From Reticulitermes speratus (Eukaryota; Arthropoda; Insecta; Blattodea; Rhinotermitidae), in assembly GCA_021186555.1 (NCBI GenBank), contig JAJKFL010000031.1, positions 21,358,487 to 21,422,486 on the forward strand: 64,000 nt of DNA, given 5' to 3'. The notes below the pieces were generated by a model. That model saw nothing but the letters and a program-made list of their open reading frames with translations. It ran no database searches and was not told the origin of the DNA. This document shows positions 26,478 to 39,277 of this stretch, piece by piece. Position 1 is the stretch's first letter. Each line of letters begins with the position of its first letter. A program made the position numbers and the translations under genes.

Positions 26478-27454
26478 ATGTTTATATTGAAATAATGCTT
26501 CTGAAGATGTTTGCGTGCGCCTGAAATGTGTAGTGGACATAATTTAATAACTCGCATTCTAAATGACACAAATTCAGTGTTGTGTTTTGATGGTGTTAAT
26601 ATATCTGGTTAGCTAAACAGGGCCGTGTGGACTGAAACATTAAGATCAAAATTTTCCAAGTTTCATGTTCATAATCCTAGTAACAGGATCGTCGTATACA
26701 GTCTAGTGCAGGCCACCTCAACTTTTATGTGGTGCGGGAAACTTCGGCAAAATTTAGTATGCGTGCGAGCAACCTGAAATTCAATACACAGGTTGGAGAA
26801 TGAGTAAGTGTACTTATAATTATGTGTATAATTTTACTTGTGTATTTTTCTGGACATAATGTGCAGTGAAAAATGCGGTTTTCAACCTAGGCAATGGTGT
26901 CGCTATTTTTAGCACATTTTTACAAAGCAAATTAGTAATGTAATTTGTCTTCATAAATAATCATCTCATACGTTTTCGAAGTTTCTTCGGCGTTCTATCG
27001 CGGTTTTGCCAGGGAAAGGGTTGAAAGACTTTTCAAATGCCTCCGCGGGTAAAATAACAGTGTGCTTGAGCGAGCCTGGTCTAGTGACTGCATAATGGTT
27101 TGTGTGGTTGTTACAGTGACACGCTGTACAAGACAGCCTAATGAAAGAGACATCGAATGTTATGTCAGTCTGGAATAGTTTGGAGGCTCACAGTTCAGTA
27201 CATTTAATTGGAATTATTTTTATTTGGAATTACAAAGGAAAGTCTCATGTGTGTTTATAAAGCACCATGCGTTTGGAGACGATGTGGTATCAGTATATTA
27301 AATGAAGCTGATAGTCTCAGTGAGCTAACTTAAGGTTGAAATACGGGGAACTTTATGGATAAAATGAAAATAATGACTTAGGATGGTACTGGTTGAGTAC
27401 TTTAGCACAGAAATTAGCACATGTCAAGCCAACATCTTACCTCGGGTTTCTTTA

Positions 27455-27740
27455 ACTGTCACGATTTACTTTTGGAATAACTGTATTGCATTCGTGCAGA
27501 AGTGTATGAAACCAAACAAGTGATAAGGGATGACAGAGTGACAGGATCATGGCAGAATTACCGAATATTTTTTTCTCTTCTCTGCGTGGCACATCAGATT
27601 GTTGTAATTATCGCTATTTCCTTTCGTAATAATCGCGCTGCATTTGTGCGAAGTGTATGAAACCATGCCAGTGATAAGGGATGGTGGAACGACAGGATCC
27701 TGACAGAGTTAGCTAATATTCTTTTCTTTTGTGCACCAGT
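27455..27740. repeat. Diverged tandem duplication, about 155-bp period
   Basis: Blocks such as AAGTGTATGAAACCA, AGTGATAAGGGATG and ACAGGATC occur around 27500-27555 and again around 27648-27705. Confidence 0.75.
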
Positions 27741-28797
27741 CGGCAGTCACCGTTCTGTTTGCATCCCCTCATAGCCACGAACCTTTCTATACCCTAACTG
27801 TGCATGGTGTGGCGCAAATGATATTTATGTGTTGTTACCATGGTTACTTGAGGAGGAGAGGGTTGGTTTACGTGTGGTGGTGGTGAAGGGAATATTAGTA
27901 GACATTTCATCACAGCCTGAGTGGATGTCGTCACAATGGTGAGACGAAACCAGCAATGGCAGGCAGATGTGTAGCTTTGAACAGGTCAACTGTGTAGCTG
28001 ATGGAAGTCGCGGTAACTGTCAACAGACGCTGGAAGTGCCTGGACACGGACACGGGATAATAAACCTCAGGACGTGGGTGGAACTGTAACGGAACCGAGA
28101 TCAGTGTGACTAATTATCATTGGAGTGTTCGCGGACAAACACAAGGTATCTCCTTCTCGGAGTAAGCATTCAGCTTGTAGCCATGTGCGTTGCGGAAACA
28201 GTGCGGTGTATCTGCCGCAGGAGATCCAGGTTTGGTCCCCGCAAAATGACGGTTATTTCCATCAGGTTTATTGTATTCGTGCGTCCCTTTCAATCGGCAT
28301 GTTATCACTTCCATCACCAGTCTTTGTCACGAGACACGCTTATCGGCACATTTTCCTTCGCCTCTTTTCACCTTCAAGGCCCAGTTGCTTTATATGTACC
28401 ACCGTGTTTAACATGCAGAAATTCTGCATTTTGCCTACGGAGCATGTATGTTTTGTATGGCTCTTAGAACAAACAGTGACTGTTGTGCAGCGCTGTTGAT
28501 AACCATGTATATCTTTCATCTGTCACACAGATTAGAAACCGACAAAGTACTCTGTTCGTAGGGAGACACCCCTAATTGCCTTTAATCACTCTTCATACTA
28601 ATATACCCCTTTACTTATGGAACATACACTCCCTAAATAAAAAATTCGTGCCTTATCGACTGGATCAGGCCAGATAAACTTCAGACAGCAACTGTAGACC
28701 TCGCTTCAAATGTTGCACATTTTTATATATATGTCTATGAAGGCAATTCCTTTTTAGATTTTTGGACACAGCAGTCTTTATCTAGGACTGTACATGT

Positions 28798-28962
28798 TAG
28801 GGGTGCACAAATTTTCCAGAAATCTTTGACTAATCTCAAAATTCTTGGCTCCAGAAGGGTTACATGAATCAAGTTTTATACTGAGGATCCACAAATATTA
28901 GGCGCGACCGTAAAACGTGTAGTCTACAGGGCGACCTAACACCCGGGATTTGTGCACCCCTG
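28798..28962. mobile_element. hAT-like MITE with 14-bp terminal inverted repeats
   Basis: Perfect inverted ends aggggtgcacaaat (28799-28812) and atttgtgcacccct (28948-28961). The CAGGGGTG-type terminus and the degenerate 8-bp flanks gtacatgt / gtatatgg fit hAT superfamily elements. 165 bp, non-coding. Confidence 0.8.
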
Positions 28963-29104
28963 GTATATGGAACACATGATTGTATGAAAATTTTATATTC
29001 AGGCTTGTATATTTTGTGACATATGCAGCCAAAACGTTCGAAAATTCATTTTAAGAAAGAACACTATACCATCCGTGAGAGTGTTAGCAGTAAAATAATT
29101 ATTA

Positions 29105-29384
29105 ATGGCCGTGCCATGGTTCAGGCGGTTAGCTGCCGGCCTCTCACCGCGGAGGCCCGGGTTCGATCCCGGGTCAGTACATGTGGGATTTGTGGTGGAC
29201 AAAGTGGCACTGGGACAGGTTTTTCCCCGAGTACTTCGGTTTTCCCCTGTCAATTTCATTCCACCGGTGCTCCGTTACACGGAAAAACGGAAAGAAGTAC
29301 TCATCTTCATCACAGGGTTGCACAATAAGCCTCAAGGCTGCGGTGCGTCCGTAGCATCTGCTGCGGGGTCCTTCACAAAAAAAA
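29105..29384 (+). mobile_element. tRNA-derived SINE, family 1
   Basis: Head ggccgtgccatggttcaggc, B box gggttcgatccc (29159-29170) matching GGTTCGANNCC, family body and CTTCAC plus eight A's. Flanking attatta is repeated on both sides as a short degenerate target duplication. This copy has the best preserved internal promoter of the family. Confidence 0.92.
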
Positions 29385-29888
29385 TATTATTAGAATGGTG
29401 ATAGACAAATTACGTATTTCTAAATTAAGTCACAAGGTATTTTACGTTTATGTGTATAACTGTTTATTGGTACATGTACTGTTAACTGTTTGTACACTTC
29501 TCATTCTGCTATTTGGGATTCCTTGATAATGACCCAGCTGTAGGACATGTAGGAGATTGAAGACAGGCGTGTCCCCCTCTAAACAGTATATTTTGTTTTC
29601 TAATTTGTGTAAGCGATTGTTATTATGAAGTTGATAATTATAGCAGTTCGTCAGTTTCATTGTAATTAAAAGTCGAACATTCGCAATCTTTTTTTTGTCT
29701 TTGGCTGAGAGAGTAAGTGTCTGTCTGTCTAAATTACTGCGTGTTGCCACGTTTGCAAAGGATTTATGAGCCATATTTGTGTCTGCGTGCTTATGCATTA
29801 TTACTATTAACCCTTTGAAGACAGGGAGAGCGAGGCATAAAAAATCGCCCCTCTGTGCCTTCTGTTGCACGTAGTGGAATGGAAACAA

Positions 29889-30193
29889 TTTCTTCTTCTT
29901 TTGGTCGGCGCTACAGCCCATGTAGGGCCTCGGCCTTCTTGACCACATGCCTCCATTCCGAGGCTGTGGTAAAGTATCCATAACAAATTGGTTTTTTACG
30001 AGGTAGGGCTGTTAACCCTACGCTCAACCCCCAACCTGGAGGACCAGGGTACCTCTCTTTGTCCGGATCATCACCCTTGACCTGCCCGGCTTGGGAGACC
30101 CTGCCAGTAGCTATGCTACCGCCGGTATAGCACTCAGGATCATTTGACCACGCAAGCCCCACCACTACTTCAAAGTGGTGATATCTTCGGTGG
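29889..30193 (-). mobile_element. LINE-derived short insertion with GAA tail and 13-bp target duplication
   Basis: Flanked by the exact 13-bp repeat ggaatggaaacaa (29876-29888 and 30194-30206). On the minus strand it ends in a GGGCTGTAGCGCC-like box plus GAAGAA tail, resembling the end of the 31026-31429 LINE copy, and it encodes fragments such as DKERYPGPPGWGLSVGL familiar from insect non-LTR polyproteins. It may be an internally deleted LINE or a SINE sharing the LINE's 3' end. Confidence 0.75.
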
Positions 30194-31025
30194 GGAATGG
30201 AAACAACAGTGGATGTAAAATACGCCATCAGTTGAAGATGCAAGCAAATTACAGGAATAAAAGGTGGAAAGAAACTGATGTTTAAGATGGCGATGACAAG
30301 GCCAAGGTTAAGACGACGGGTATGTTCGTGGTCACTCCAAAGTCGAGTAGAGTTCTGGGATAGAAATTGTCCAGCTAAGTCATTTTATGTTGCTGCTTTG
30401 TTGGTGTGCTGGCAGCGTGGCATGAGCGGGTCATGACCTCCCTCTCTACTGGGGAAAGTTGGTGGTGAGAGATCGGGAGAAACTGCAGCAGATGGCGGCT
30501 TAAGCAATGTATTGAGGGGAAGATATTTCACGTATCTTTGGGGGATCGTTTGCAGCCCAGTGGAGCGCCTATTAAAATAGCTGTGTCCATCCGTCTGTAC
30601 GCATATAAGGCGATAACCGTCGGACGAATGTTCGTGAAATGCGATACTCGTGACTTCAACGGAATTTGGCGACGCGTATCAAATTTTATTAAGAAAAGTG
30701 TACAGTACCGGATGCATTACAAGAAGACACACAATTTTCCTTTTATTTTTCGGATCGAAACTTTTTCCGGACAGAAGTGACTTCACGCGCAAGTCTTCCA
30801 GTTTTCGAGATAATTTAACAAGAGCGAATGGACGCGCCAGGATTACGCCGTGTATTCATTTCCTAATTTTTTCGACAGAGATGAACCCCCTCTCATATCG
30901 ACGAAGGAGACCAGTATTAGTTTCATATGCACCAGAATAGTATGGCAAAGTGAACAGTATACTCGTAGGTTTTGTTACAAACCGCGATAACAGACTGAGT
31001 AATATCTTAGTCTAAATGCGATGAT

Positions 31026-31429
31026 CTTCTTCTCTTGCACTACAGCCCTTGGTGGGCTTTGGCATCCCGAAAAAGACGTCCCCATCTCTTCCTATCTTGA
31101 GCTACGTTCTTCCAGTTGCGCACTTTCATCTTTCTCGTATCTTCCTCTATCGCATCAATCCACCTTCCCCTTGGTCTTCCTGTAGGTCTTGTTCCCCACA
31201 ATTTCTGGTTTAATACCAAATGTTGCAATCTATCCTCTCCCATTCTGACCACATGTCCCGCCCATCTTAACCGTTGTGAGTTTATATATCTCACAACGTG
31301 CTCATGATGGATCAATTCTTCTAACTCCGCATTATATCTAATTCTATACGATCCATCATTGTTCTTTAGGGGCCCAAAAATTTTCGTAGAATCTTTCTTT
31401 CAAAGCACATTAACTTGCTTTCTATTTGA
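31026..31429 (-). mobile_element. 5'-truncated non-LTR retrotransposon tail with 14-bp target duplication
   Basis: The minus strand encodes the end of a reverse-transcriptase ORF: FERKILRKFLGP, a frameshift near 31370, then NNDGSYRIRYNAELEELIHH, RLRWAGHVVRM, GRPRGRWIDAIEED and the final AKAHQGL. A short GAAGAAG-like tail follows on that strand. The 14-bp direct repeat ctaaatgcgatgat flanks it at 31012-31025 and 31430-31443, showing insertion by target-primed reverse transcription with 5' truncation. Confidence 0.88.
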
Positions 31430-32562
31430 CTAAATGCGATGATAATAATAATAAATCGCTTAAGTAGGATTAATGCTTCCGTCTTGAGGGATCTTAAAAA
31501 TGGAGGCATTATGCTACTGCCAGTGGAGACGGTGTAACATCGCAGAATACTTGAATCTCCTGTGTTAGGTACGTTGGAAAATTCTCTCTTTCCGTTTACC
31601 ACAAACCATCCGCGCTGCACGCTGTTGCAGTTCTCAAACCATTCGCTTCGCATATTATTCCGTACCATTTCATAATTACATTACTCGATTAGAAGTGTGC
31701 TAGAAAGAGGAATGAAAGAAACGGGAATTAAATAAGGCTGAAAGTTCCGGTGGCGTAACTCGGCAGTGCTTTAGACTTGCAGCGAACTGAATGTACCTTG
31801 CTGTCTGTGTGATGCGCATTCCGCGGTCTACGAACTGCTGTAAGTTCCTTAAGGATGATAGTCGATTTCCTGACTTCTGCCTCTGTGATGTGTGACTGTG
31901 ATCTTCTGACGACGTTTCCGCATCGTTGAAGATCTCTAATTTCAAGCTCACAACCAGTCTAGCGGCTCATCGAGTCAAGGGAAATTAAAAGTTTCCCTAC
32001 ATCCCACCTCTTGTTCTCTCTTGTCACACGGAACATATTTTTACGCTTGTAGTGTGCGGTGTGTTGAAACTGTGTTTTTAACCATGTACAGTACAAGTTC
32101 CCTGAAAACTTGGTCCTAATTACTTCTGGCCAAAAGAGGAAAAAGTGCCTCAGAGAGATCGGTTTAATTTTGTTTTAAACTGCAGTAAGTCAAATATTAA
32201 ACTTTGCCGTTACCGTTCGCAAGCGTGAGGGAATACGGACTGGAATGTCATTAGATAAATTGAACTAGAAGCATCAAATGGAACAAGAACACCTTCGTTC
32301 TTTGTTCAGCAACAAAAGAAGCGCACGGTAGTACTGAACTAGGGGAAGGCCTTAACAACTAAAATTTTTCAAAGTTTTGAGGCTTTCAGAATGTTGTAAA
32401 ATTGATTTTAACCCTTTCCGTGCAAAAGTTCTCCTTTATAGACCTAGAGGGCAAAACAATGATATTGTTGCTAAGCAAGTAGAGTGTGAGCGTGCATTAA
32501 CTTTGAACTAACTCCGCTTCGTGGTACTGACTCTGACTCTGAAAATATATTGGGCTTCGCAA

Positions 32563-32660
32563 GAAACTAGCTATATGGAACACAAAGGTTCAGCACCGTG
32601 TTCACAAAATCCTACCGATCGACCCTCATCCTATGCCAGCTGAATTTTTCCCACGCCTTG
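32563..32660 (+). repeat. Dispersed repeat R5, partial copy
   Basis: Contains ggaacacaaaggttcagcac followed by cgtgttcacaaaatcc, matching the hairpin block of the other R5 copies. Confidence 0.5.
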
Positions 32661-32942
32661 ATACTGTTTTTCTTTAATATACATCAATTCCTTATTTTAC
32701 GTACTAGTTGCGTTCCTGAAAAAGTGGGCATAAATACAAAATTATATTCCCATAGGTGCAAAGGCTTCAATAAATGCAAATAAACCAGTCAAAAAGCGTT
32801 AAACCGAAAATGAGAGAGCGCAAATTAAGAAGTGGTGTAAATTGGCAGGGAGCGTTAAAGCAAACTGACGTAAAACAAACGGGTTTACAACAAGGCCTTG
32901 GTGTATATATTTTTTAATATTACTCGTATTCACATTACGTGC

Positions 32943-33053
32943 ATACACACATACATACATACATACATACATACATACACACACACACATACATACATAC
33001 ATATACATACATACATACATACATACATACATACATACATACATACATACATA
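32943..33053. repeat. (CATA)n microsatellite
   Basis: About 110 bp of CATA repeats with a central CA stretch. Confidence 0.97.
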
Positions 33054-34281
33054 CTACACTTCCTCCCTTCCTTCTAGCTCTTCCAAATTTCTCTCTTCAG
33101 TTGAGAGTTCACGTTCAGGATTGTCTTTGCATGCCTTTTTTCTGTGCATGCTACGTGTTCCACCGCCCTTCTTCCTTGGCTAATGACAGTAACAATATTG
33201 TGTGAAGTGTACAGACTGTGCCGGCTTTCGCAAAGCAATTATATCCAGTCGCCCCCCTAATTTCTCTTTATATCGGTCCACGTAACTTCAAAAGCGTCCA
33301 GAGTATGTTAGCCCCTGGGGAGCCGACACCAAGTTAAAAAAACAAAGCTCACATATTATAGCAGACAAAGCTGTAATTTAATCTTTGTTACCCCACACTT
33401 TAAGAAAGCAGTATTTCTATGTGATGCCAGTCTGAGCATGAAAACACTAAGAGATGTATTTCTCATGGAAATCTCCAGGATATTTAAAAACGAGTATTGT
33501 ATTTGCAGTTTACTGTGGAAGGGAATAGAAAATTCTTCCAGAGTAGGTTAAAGTTTGTTGGCAGGGATCAGATGTTGGGGGAGCGGGTGGAAAAACAAAT
33601 GCCCCAATATCCACGACGGGCTTAATTATTAATTAGCTTTACTCGTATTTTTAACTCAGACGTCAAAGACACTGCTCATGTTTGTGATGTCAGCAGCGTT
33701 GTGTACCTTGTTTGAATAACAACGTACAGTGAATGGAAAAATCCAATCGCATCACGGATTCTTTTATTTTTATCATTATGCTAGGGGGCGTGGCTAACAC
33801 AATTGCATCTCATTTACTTTCCACATCAAAAGACAGAAGAGCCGTGTCTATAATGCAGTGTGGCAGGGGGATGAAATGTCCTATGAGAGAGCCATGCGAG
33901 TCATACGTGTGTTTACCACTGCAAGTCCCTTAGGACGATGTACCAATGTTAAATGTTTACCTGTGGGTCGTCAGGCAAACCTTATTAATACAGGTGGGTC
34001 AATTCAAGCCCATATTGCCTTTAGAGTTCCCTACCAGGGAGAAAATTGAATGAATCCAAGGAATTCTTGCTTTGCGAGGTTTGAGGTTCTCACAGCGGTC
34101 TTCTGGCGCCGTGTTTACAGGTATATAAAAGCGTCGCTCTTCTTGGGAATGCTTGACCCTGATGACCTATTTGTATTTCTGTATGCATTGGACCGTGGAC
34201 ACTATTTGGAGCTGAGCGGTCGGCTTCATCCCCCGGCGGATTTACGAACGGCATTGTAATTTTTATTTTTGTTTAATATAC

Positions 34282-34323
34282 TGGCCTGAAGTTGACCAAA
34301 ATTCTGGTCGAAACATGTGGCCA
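34282..34323 (+). ncRNA. Hammerhead-like motif, degenerate
   Basis: CTGAAGT, helix II GACC/GGTC, GAAA, ACATGT, then helix I TGGC / GCCA fully paired. G at the cleavage position would block scission. Confidence 0.35.
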
Positions 34324-34794
34324 TGTAATTTGAATGAATAGAAACCAATAAATAGTTTGTTTATGGTAATTGTATACTCATTTATACCACCAAATTTTGC
34401 TCCCTCATTGTATAACTATAAATAACACCAGCGGTTGATACAGCGCCTTTAAGACATGCGAATAAATTGGTTAATCCTTCTATTACAGATTGCAATCTGT
34501 CATTTCGTTTTTATGTGCTGGAAACTGTACCTGGCCACTTGTTCAAATATCCCGGCCCTTTGAATATTTATTTATCGATTTTGTATTGCTTTCACCGTGC
34601 ATTTTTCACATTTATTTATCGGTTTTGTTAAAACTCTCGTGAATATTTGATAGGCTGTTAACAGGATAATTACCTCAAGGATTGCACTACCGGTATTTGT
34701 TTTATGTTGTTTTGTTGTTGTTTTATTTGGAAGTGGGTTGTTTAACAACGTCGCCAGGTTCTAAGATTATATAGCTTCCGTGTTAAATGAGTGA

Positions 34795-34979
34795 ATGGGC
34801 GTGGAGCATTGGTGGTATGATACTGACAGAGGAAAACAGAAGGGGGCTCTACTCCGTAGAAAACCCTGTCCCAGTACCACCTTGTTAACCTCACACCCCA
34901 CATGGCCTGGTGAGGGTTTGAACCCGGTTCTCCTTGGTGAGAGGCCGGCGACCAGCCGCTTGAACCATGGCACGGCCGT
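34795..34979 (-). mobile_element. SINE family 1 relative, diverged and 3'-truncated
   Basis: On the minus strand the head ggccgtgccatggttcaagc and the B-box-like gggttcaaaccc are clear, but the body is diverged and the CTGCGGGG end is absent. Confidence 0.75.
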
Positions 34980-35243
34980 TATATTATTATCATCATCATC
35001 GCCACCACCACCTTTATGCAAGGTATTTACAGTTATATACCTGGAACCAACAACGTTTCTGGGGCGTATTGTTACCTGTATTCTGTGGTTACAATGTATG
35101 GTGCGTGTAATGTTATTTCCCCATGTTTAACATTTTGTACTTTTAGATTAGTACTTTCCGAAGTATGTGCGGAGTGCACAGTATGGCTGTTTTCTGTGGT
35201 TTCTTGATGTCGTGCTTTCCAGGTATGTTGCTCAGGTATTTTC

Positions 35244-35282
<39 letters not shown>

Positions 35283-35283
35283 C
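35244..35283. repeat. (AAT)n(ATT)n palindromic microsatellite
   Basis: AAT repeats turn into ATT repeats at 35264, giving a self-complementary run. Confidence 0.95.
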
Positions 35284-37433
35284 TGAAGTGTACAGAATCG
35301 CAGGTTTCGATTTGTCTGTAGCCTTAACTGCTGTCTGTCTGAAAAAGCGAAGACCTAGTTCTGTGCTTGCAGTTATCGCAATGGTACGCATGCGCTAATG
35401 CAGTGACACTGTGCAGCGGGCTGCAGTGTTTCGGCTGCTGCAGCTCGATGTAGGCGTCACCTGTAGTGGCGAATGTCTGAACATGGGTGATGTTGAACAT
35501 GCAGTAGCAAGGCACTGGTCAGCTCCCACGTCTTAGATTTAGACCCCATAATCTTAGGTACATTACAGTTATTGGTATTGCCTTTATTTTATAAGACAAC
35601 TGCATAAATATATATACTGTCAACGTTAAATTTTTCCGATATAGCCACAGTTTTTCACAGTCGCCACGTTTATCTCCGCACCAGGTTTCAGTTGCCTGAC
35701 TGCAGTCTTTCGTTAGTTAGTCTCAGTAACTCTAAAACTAAAGGAAAACCTTACACGGGTGCCTTGTGATTTTACGTGCCACAGAAAAGTACCAGAACAA
35801 AACTGACGTATTTCTGGAGATTTGTCACTATGCGTCATTTCAAGACCTTGTATTAAGTGTCGATAGTATCTTACCAGTTCGCGCCTTGGCCATGTTGTTA
35901 TCACTGATTGTAGGAAGTTAGAAAGGACGACATTGGAGTGTCCTCCTGTGCCACAGACCTAACATCTGTACCACGTTTCGTGAAAATCTGTGAAATGGTT
36001 GAAGGAAAAGAAGCTAAAAAGAGTTCCATCTTCTGGTATTATATATATATATACTCCATCAGCTCGAATTCCTGATTACCAGTAAACATCTGCTGCTCAG
36101 TATTGCACTCGAAGCAAACACGTTTCACGGCATAGCCTGCTGCTACAAATGGCTGGTACCGGGAGCGGTCGTTGCAGTGAACGCATGCGACATCGTGCAG
36201 CGCATATGCTATTTTAGCAGCAGTTGCATCCGACACTACAGAAGCCGCACAGTTTTGCTGCACTTAACTACGGATCAGTGAAGATAACCCGAGCGTAAGG
36301 CGCCGAAACACGTATTACCGCAAGAACCAAGTTAGTAAGTGTAGGAAGGTACTGAGGTAAACACAATAGAAACGGTATTTACTTTTATAAAACCAAAACT
36401 ACATTTGTGTGTGCGTGCGCGCGCGCATGTGTACAAACTATAAAACGGTATATTGGATCTTGTACATGTGTCGAAATAACGAGTTCCATGGCAGCGTGGG
36501 CGCATATTTGATTGTTGGCAGTTTCATAAACGTAACAACTTCACGTGTGCAAAACTCTTTGTTTGGGTAGTTCAGTGTGCATTAATGTCGAATACAACAC
36601 GAGCATAAACATGACCTTTATTCCTTGTCTTCTTCAAAAGAGTCTTATTGTATCGTACCGTGGCTGCTGGCAAGAAGAGGTAGTGTTGGTGAAGACAGTC
36701 GTACATATCAAAGTAAGTGGACTGCGGAGTGCTTCTGTGTTTGTGTTAAGACACTGCTGTTTACCTTATTTGCAATAAAAATAACTCCGTTTTCAAGGAA
36801 TGTATTAATAAAGGCACACCCAACCAAAACATGCCGCAATTCAGAGGCATACAATGACAGAAAATGTAATGACCCCGTTTCAAAAAAAAAAAAAATTCCC
36901 AGTAGCAAAATATATTCAAAGGAGCCGTATTACAGTCAGACATGGCAGTGCGTGTTAGTTGTGTGGTTTGTAATGTGTTAGCAAACAAGGTGAAACCTTG
37001 TAATGACAGGAAATTATTAAAAAATCGCTTTGCGAGAGTTGCACATGTTGCATTCTCTGGTAAAAAAACATAATTTATAAAATTACTTGTTTATCAACGT
37101 TAATATTTGGAAGAAGAATTAAAGGACTCAGAAAACATGCCTTAAAAGCGACTGGCACAAATTTTCAATGGTTGATTCAAGCACCGACATCCGGGGTATA
37201 GCGTAACTTAACGTCTTTATTCAATGAAGTGACACGAAACGTAATATACCACGCATTAGCTTCTTTGACGACAAAGCAAAGGACCGCCATAAGTGAAAAT
37301 TTAGTAAGAAAGTAACAGAAAAGTCACAATATTTCAGTACAGAAGAAAATGCATAGCAACGGACAGGATGTCATCTGCAGCTGGAAGGAACGAGAGTGAG
37401 TTTGGGATTACTGCAGAAAGCGCCACTCGTATG

Positions 37434-37515
37434 TACAGGGCATACACAAAAGAATGGTGCGGTTTATATGGTTTATTCAATTGATACCGCACCATTCTTT
37501 TGTGTATGCCCTGTA
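37434..37515. mobile_element. Foldback element with perfect 30-bp inverted arms
   Basis: Arms 37434-37463 and 37486-37515 are exact reverse complements (outer end TACAGGGCATACACAAAAG), with a 22-bp spacer. TA at both ends is compatible with a Tc1/mariner-type MITE reduced to its inverted repeats, though 82 bp is very small. Confidence 0.8.
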
Positions 37516-37961
37516 TATATGATACATCAAGAATAAGGTCAAGATAACCAGTGTCACATTGGTTCCAGAGCGTGTTAGTTTTATTGGATCAATTTAAAGA
37601 TATTTTAATCGTACGGAACCTGATTGCGGAATGTTTTCTGCTATACAGAATTTCGTAGGTTGAGTCGGACGATGGACTGTTCTTTATATTCAGATGAAGT
37701 TATTCCCCAGACAGCGATGGCTATATTTATGTTAACGCTCTTCAGCATCTTAACTTACGTACTTTGCGTCAGAGAGGGAATCAACTGGACGCAGTTTTTG
37801 TCATTATTGTTTTCTTGGCCTCCAAATCTTGTCCATCTTGCACGGACTTTATTGGTCTTCGAGTTCCCACTCGGAACCTCCGAGACTTCCCCTTGTTACG
37901 TGTTAGTCCATCCTTCAAAAATTGTCCCTCCGCCAGGTGCGCCACTGCGGCAAATTCAGTT

Positions 37962-38219
37962 CACCTTAGAACAGGCCATTAAGGTCCAGAGGGGAAGTAG
38001 AGATATAGCGCTATTCTTTCTTTAACTTCGACACTAGATGTGGGTGGGTGGTTAACACGACGCCCCGGCCGCTTTGCCCCCCGGGAATGACCCGGTATCC
38101 ATTGTACAGGAGGCTGGGTGGGCCTCAGGGTCGGTCTGGACGGGTGTGGAAAATCTCGTCCCCACCGGGATTCGATCCACGGACCATACAGCCCGTAGCA
38201 AGTCGCTATACCAACTATT
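37962..38219 (-). mobile_element. tRNA-derived SINE, family 3, with 15-bp target duplication
   Basis: Minus-strand head has GTTGGTATAGCGACTTGC (A-box region) and ggatcgaatccc (B box), then a CCCACCCAGCCTCCTGTACA block and the 3' block TTAAAGAAAGAATAGCGC. The exact repeat gcggcaaattcagtt flanks it (37947-37961 and 38220-38234). Confidence 0.9.
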
Positions 38220-39277
38220 GCGGCAAATTCAGTTTGTAGTGATTTAGGTGTCATCAGAAGGCAAAGTATCAGACTTAACTAGATTTGATATCGTTATTAG
38301 TTAATTATTATAAGGTGTCATAACTAATTAAATTACTTTTGTTTGTTTTTTCTGTCTCTGTTTCATTTGTGTCTTGTTTGTTGTTATTTGTGTCTGTATG
38401 TTATGCTGTTTCTGTAATTGGCCATCTGGCTGTTAACTCGGGACACTAATAAACAAGAATTGAAATGAATCACCACCACCACAACTGGTAAATATGAAAC
38501 GAAGCTGGTATATCACTGTTCTTACGTAAAAGTGTACTGGTTGTTCTATTTATATACTCGTACGTAATTAGGCATATGCTGTTAGTTTCAACGTAAGTCT
38601 GAAAATTTATCGAAATCATCGTGGCCCTGTGAAGGCCAGCGACAATAAGTATTTCTGGCTGGTAGCTGTCAGGACTAACCTTAATGATTTCTATTGTCGT
38701 CTGTTAATCCATTCCCTGCTACGGACGAAATGAAGCGACTTGAAACCCATCTATCGTGTTTGATACGTCTTTGGTGTGTAACGTGTAAGACTTCTTCATT
38801 CCATCTGGTGATACTTTAAAATTTGAACTTTATGTAACTTTCCACATATGGAATATTCTAGGTTGGCAAATAAATCTACAAGAGCATGCGAGTTTATAGG
38901 ATTTCGCAGTGTTGTAGTTGAGGATTGCATTCTTCTGGGTTACCACGCTACATCACTGGGTGATCGGATCCCGACGTTTCGAGGTAACGTGGTGTCCTCA
39001 TTCGGTCATTTCGACAATGGGAACTGAGGACACTACGTTCCCACACTGGGATACTTCTACTAGTGACTTCGCGTTATATCCCAGACGAAAGGAACCGTCC
39101 AAAGAGGTCATGTTTGTTGAAGTGATCACCGGCGTGGAAGGGGAAAAACATTGTAATCAGCTGTAGTAGCAGCAGATTTACCCTAACAAGGGAACAGAAG
39201 AAATGACGAGTGGATAAACGTGCCATGTGGTCCAGACAGTATGTAGGCCGTACTGATGAGACTTTGTTTTTTTGCAG

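Larger units (their letters stand above)
1..39277. other. No recognisable exon; upstream intron or intergenic DNA
   Basis: No stretch here shows a conserved domain, a chain of spliceable exons or a long open frame outside repeats. Because exon a starts in mid-gene, this DNA is most simply the 3' part of a very long plexin intron, but the true 5' exons are not seen. Listed separately are the SINEs, LINE tails, MITEs, minisatellite, hairpins and simple repeats. Stretches in which I see nothing beyond AT-rich unique-looking DNA include about 1-680, 2230-3300, 3870-5700, 5750-8200, 10840-12100, 16050-16800, 18060-18880, 20600-22380, 32100-32560, 33060-34280 and 36320-37430. Confidence 0.7.

Noticed and set aside
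29448..29981. 177-codon minus-strand open frame
   Set aside because: It runs from unique AT-rich DNA into a LINE-derived insertion, has no domain and is rich in Asn/Lys as expected for chance reading.
36295..36312. Additional hammerhead-like copy (GGCGCCGAAACACGT)
   Set aside because: Only the GAAAC half is recognisable; the CTGANGA box and helix I cannot be found.
37624..38025. 133-codon + strand open frame
   Set aside because: Its end lies in a family 3 SINE and the rest has no recognisable domain or splice context.
38940..39020. Shared AAACGTCGGGATCCGAT block with 41515-41540
   Set aside because: Clearly a dispersed repeat fragment, but only two short copies are seen and no element boundaries can be drawn.
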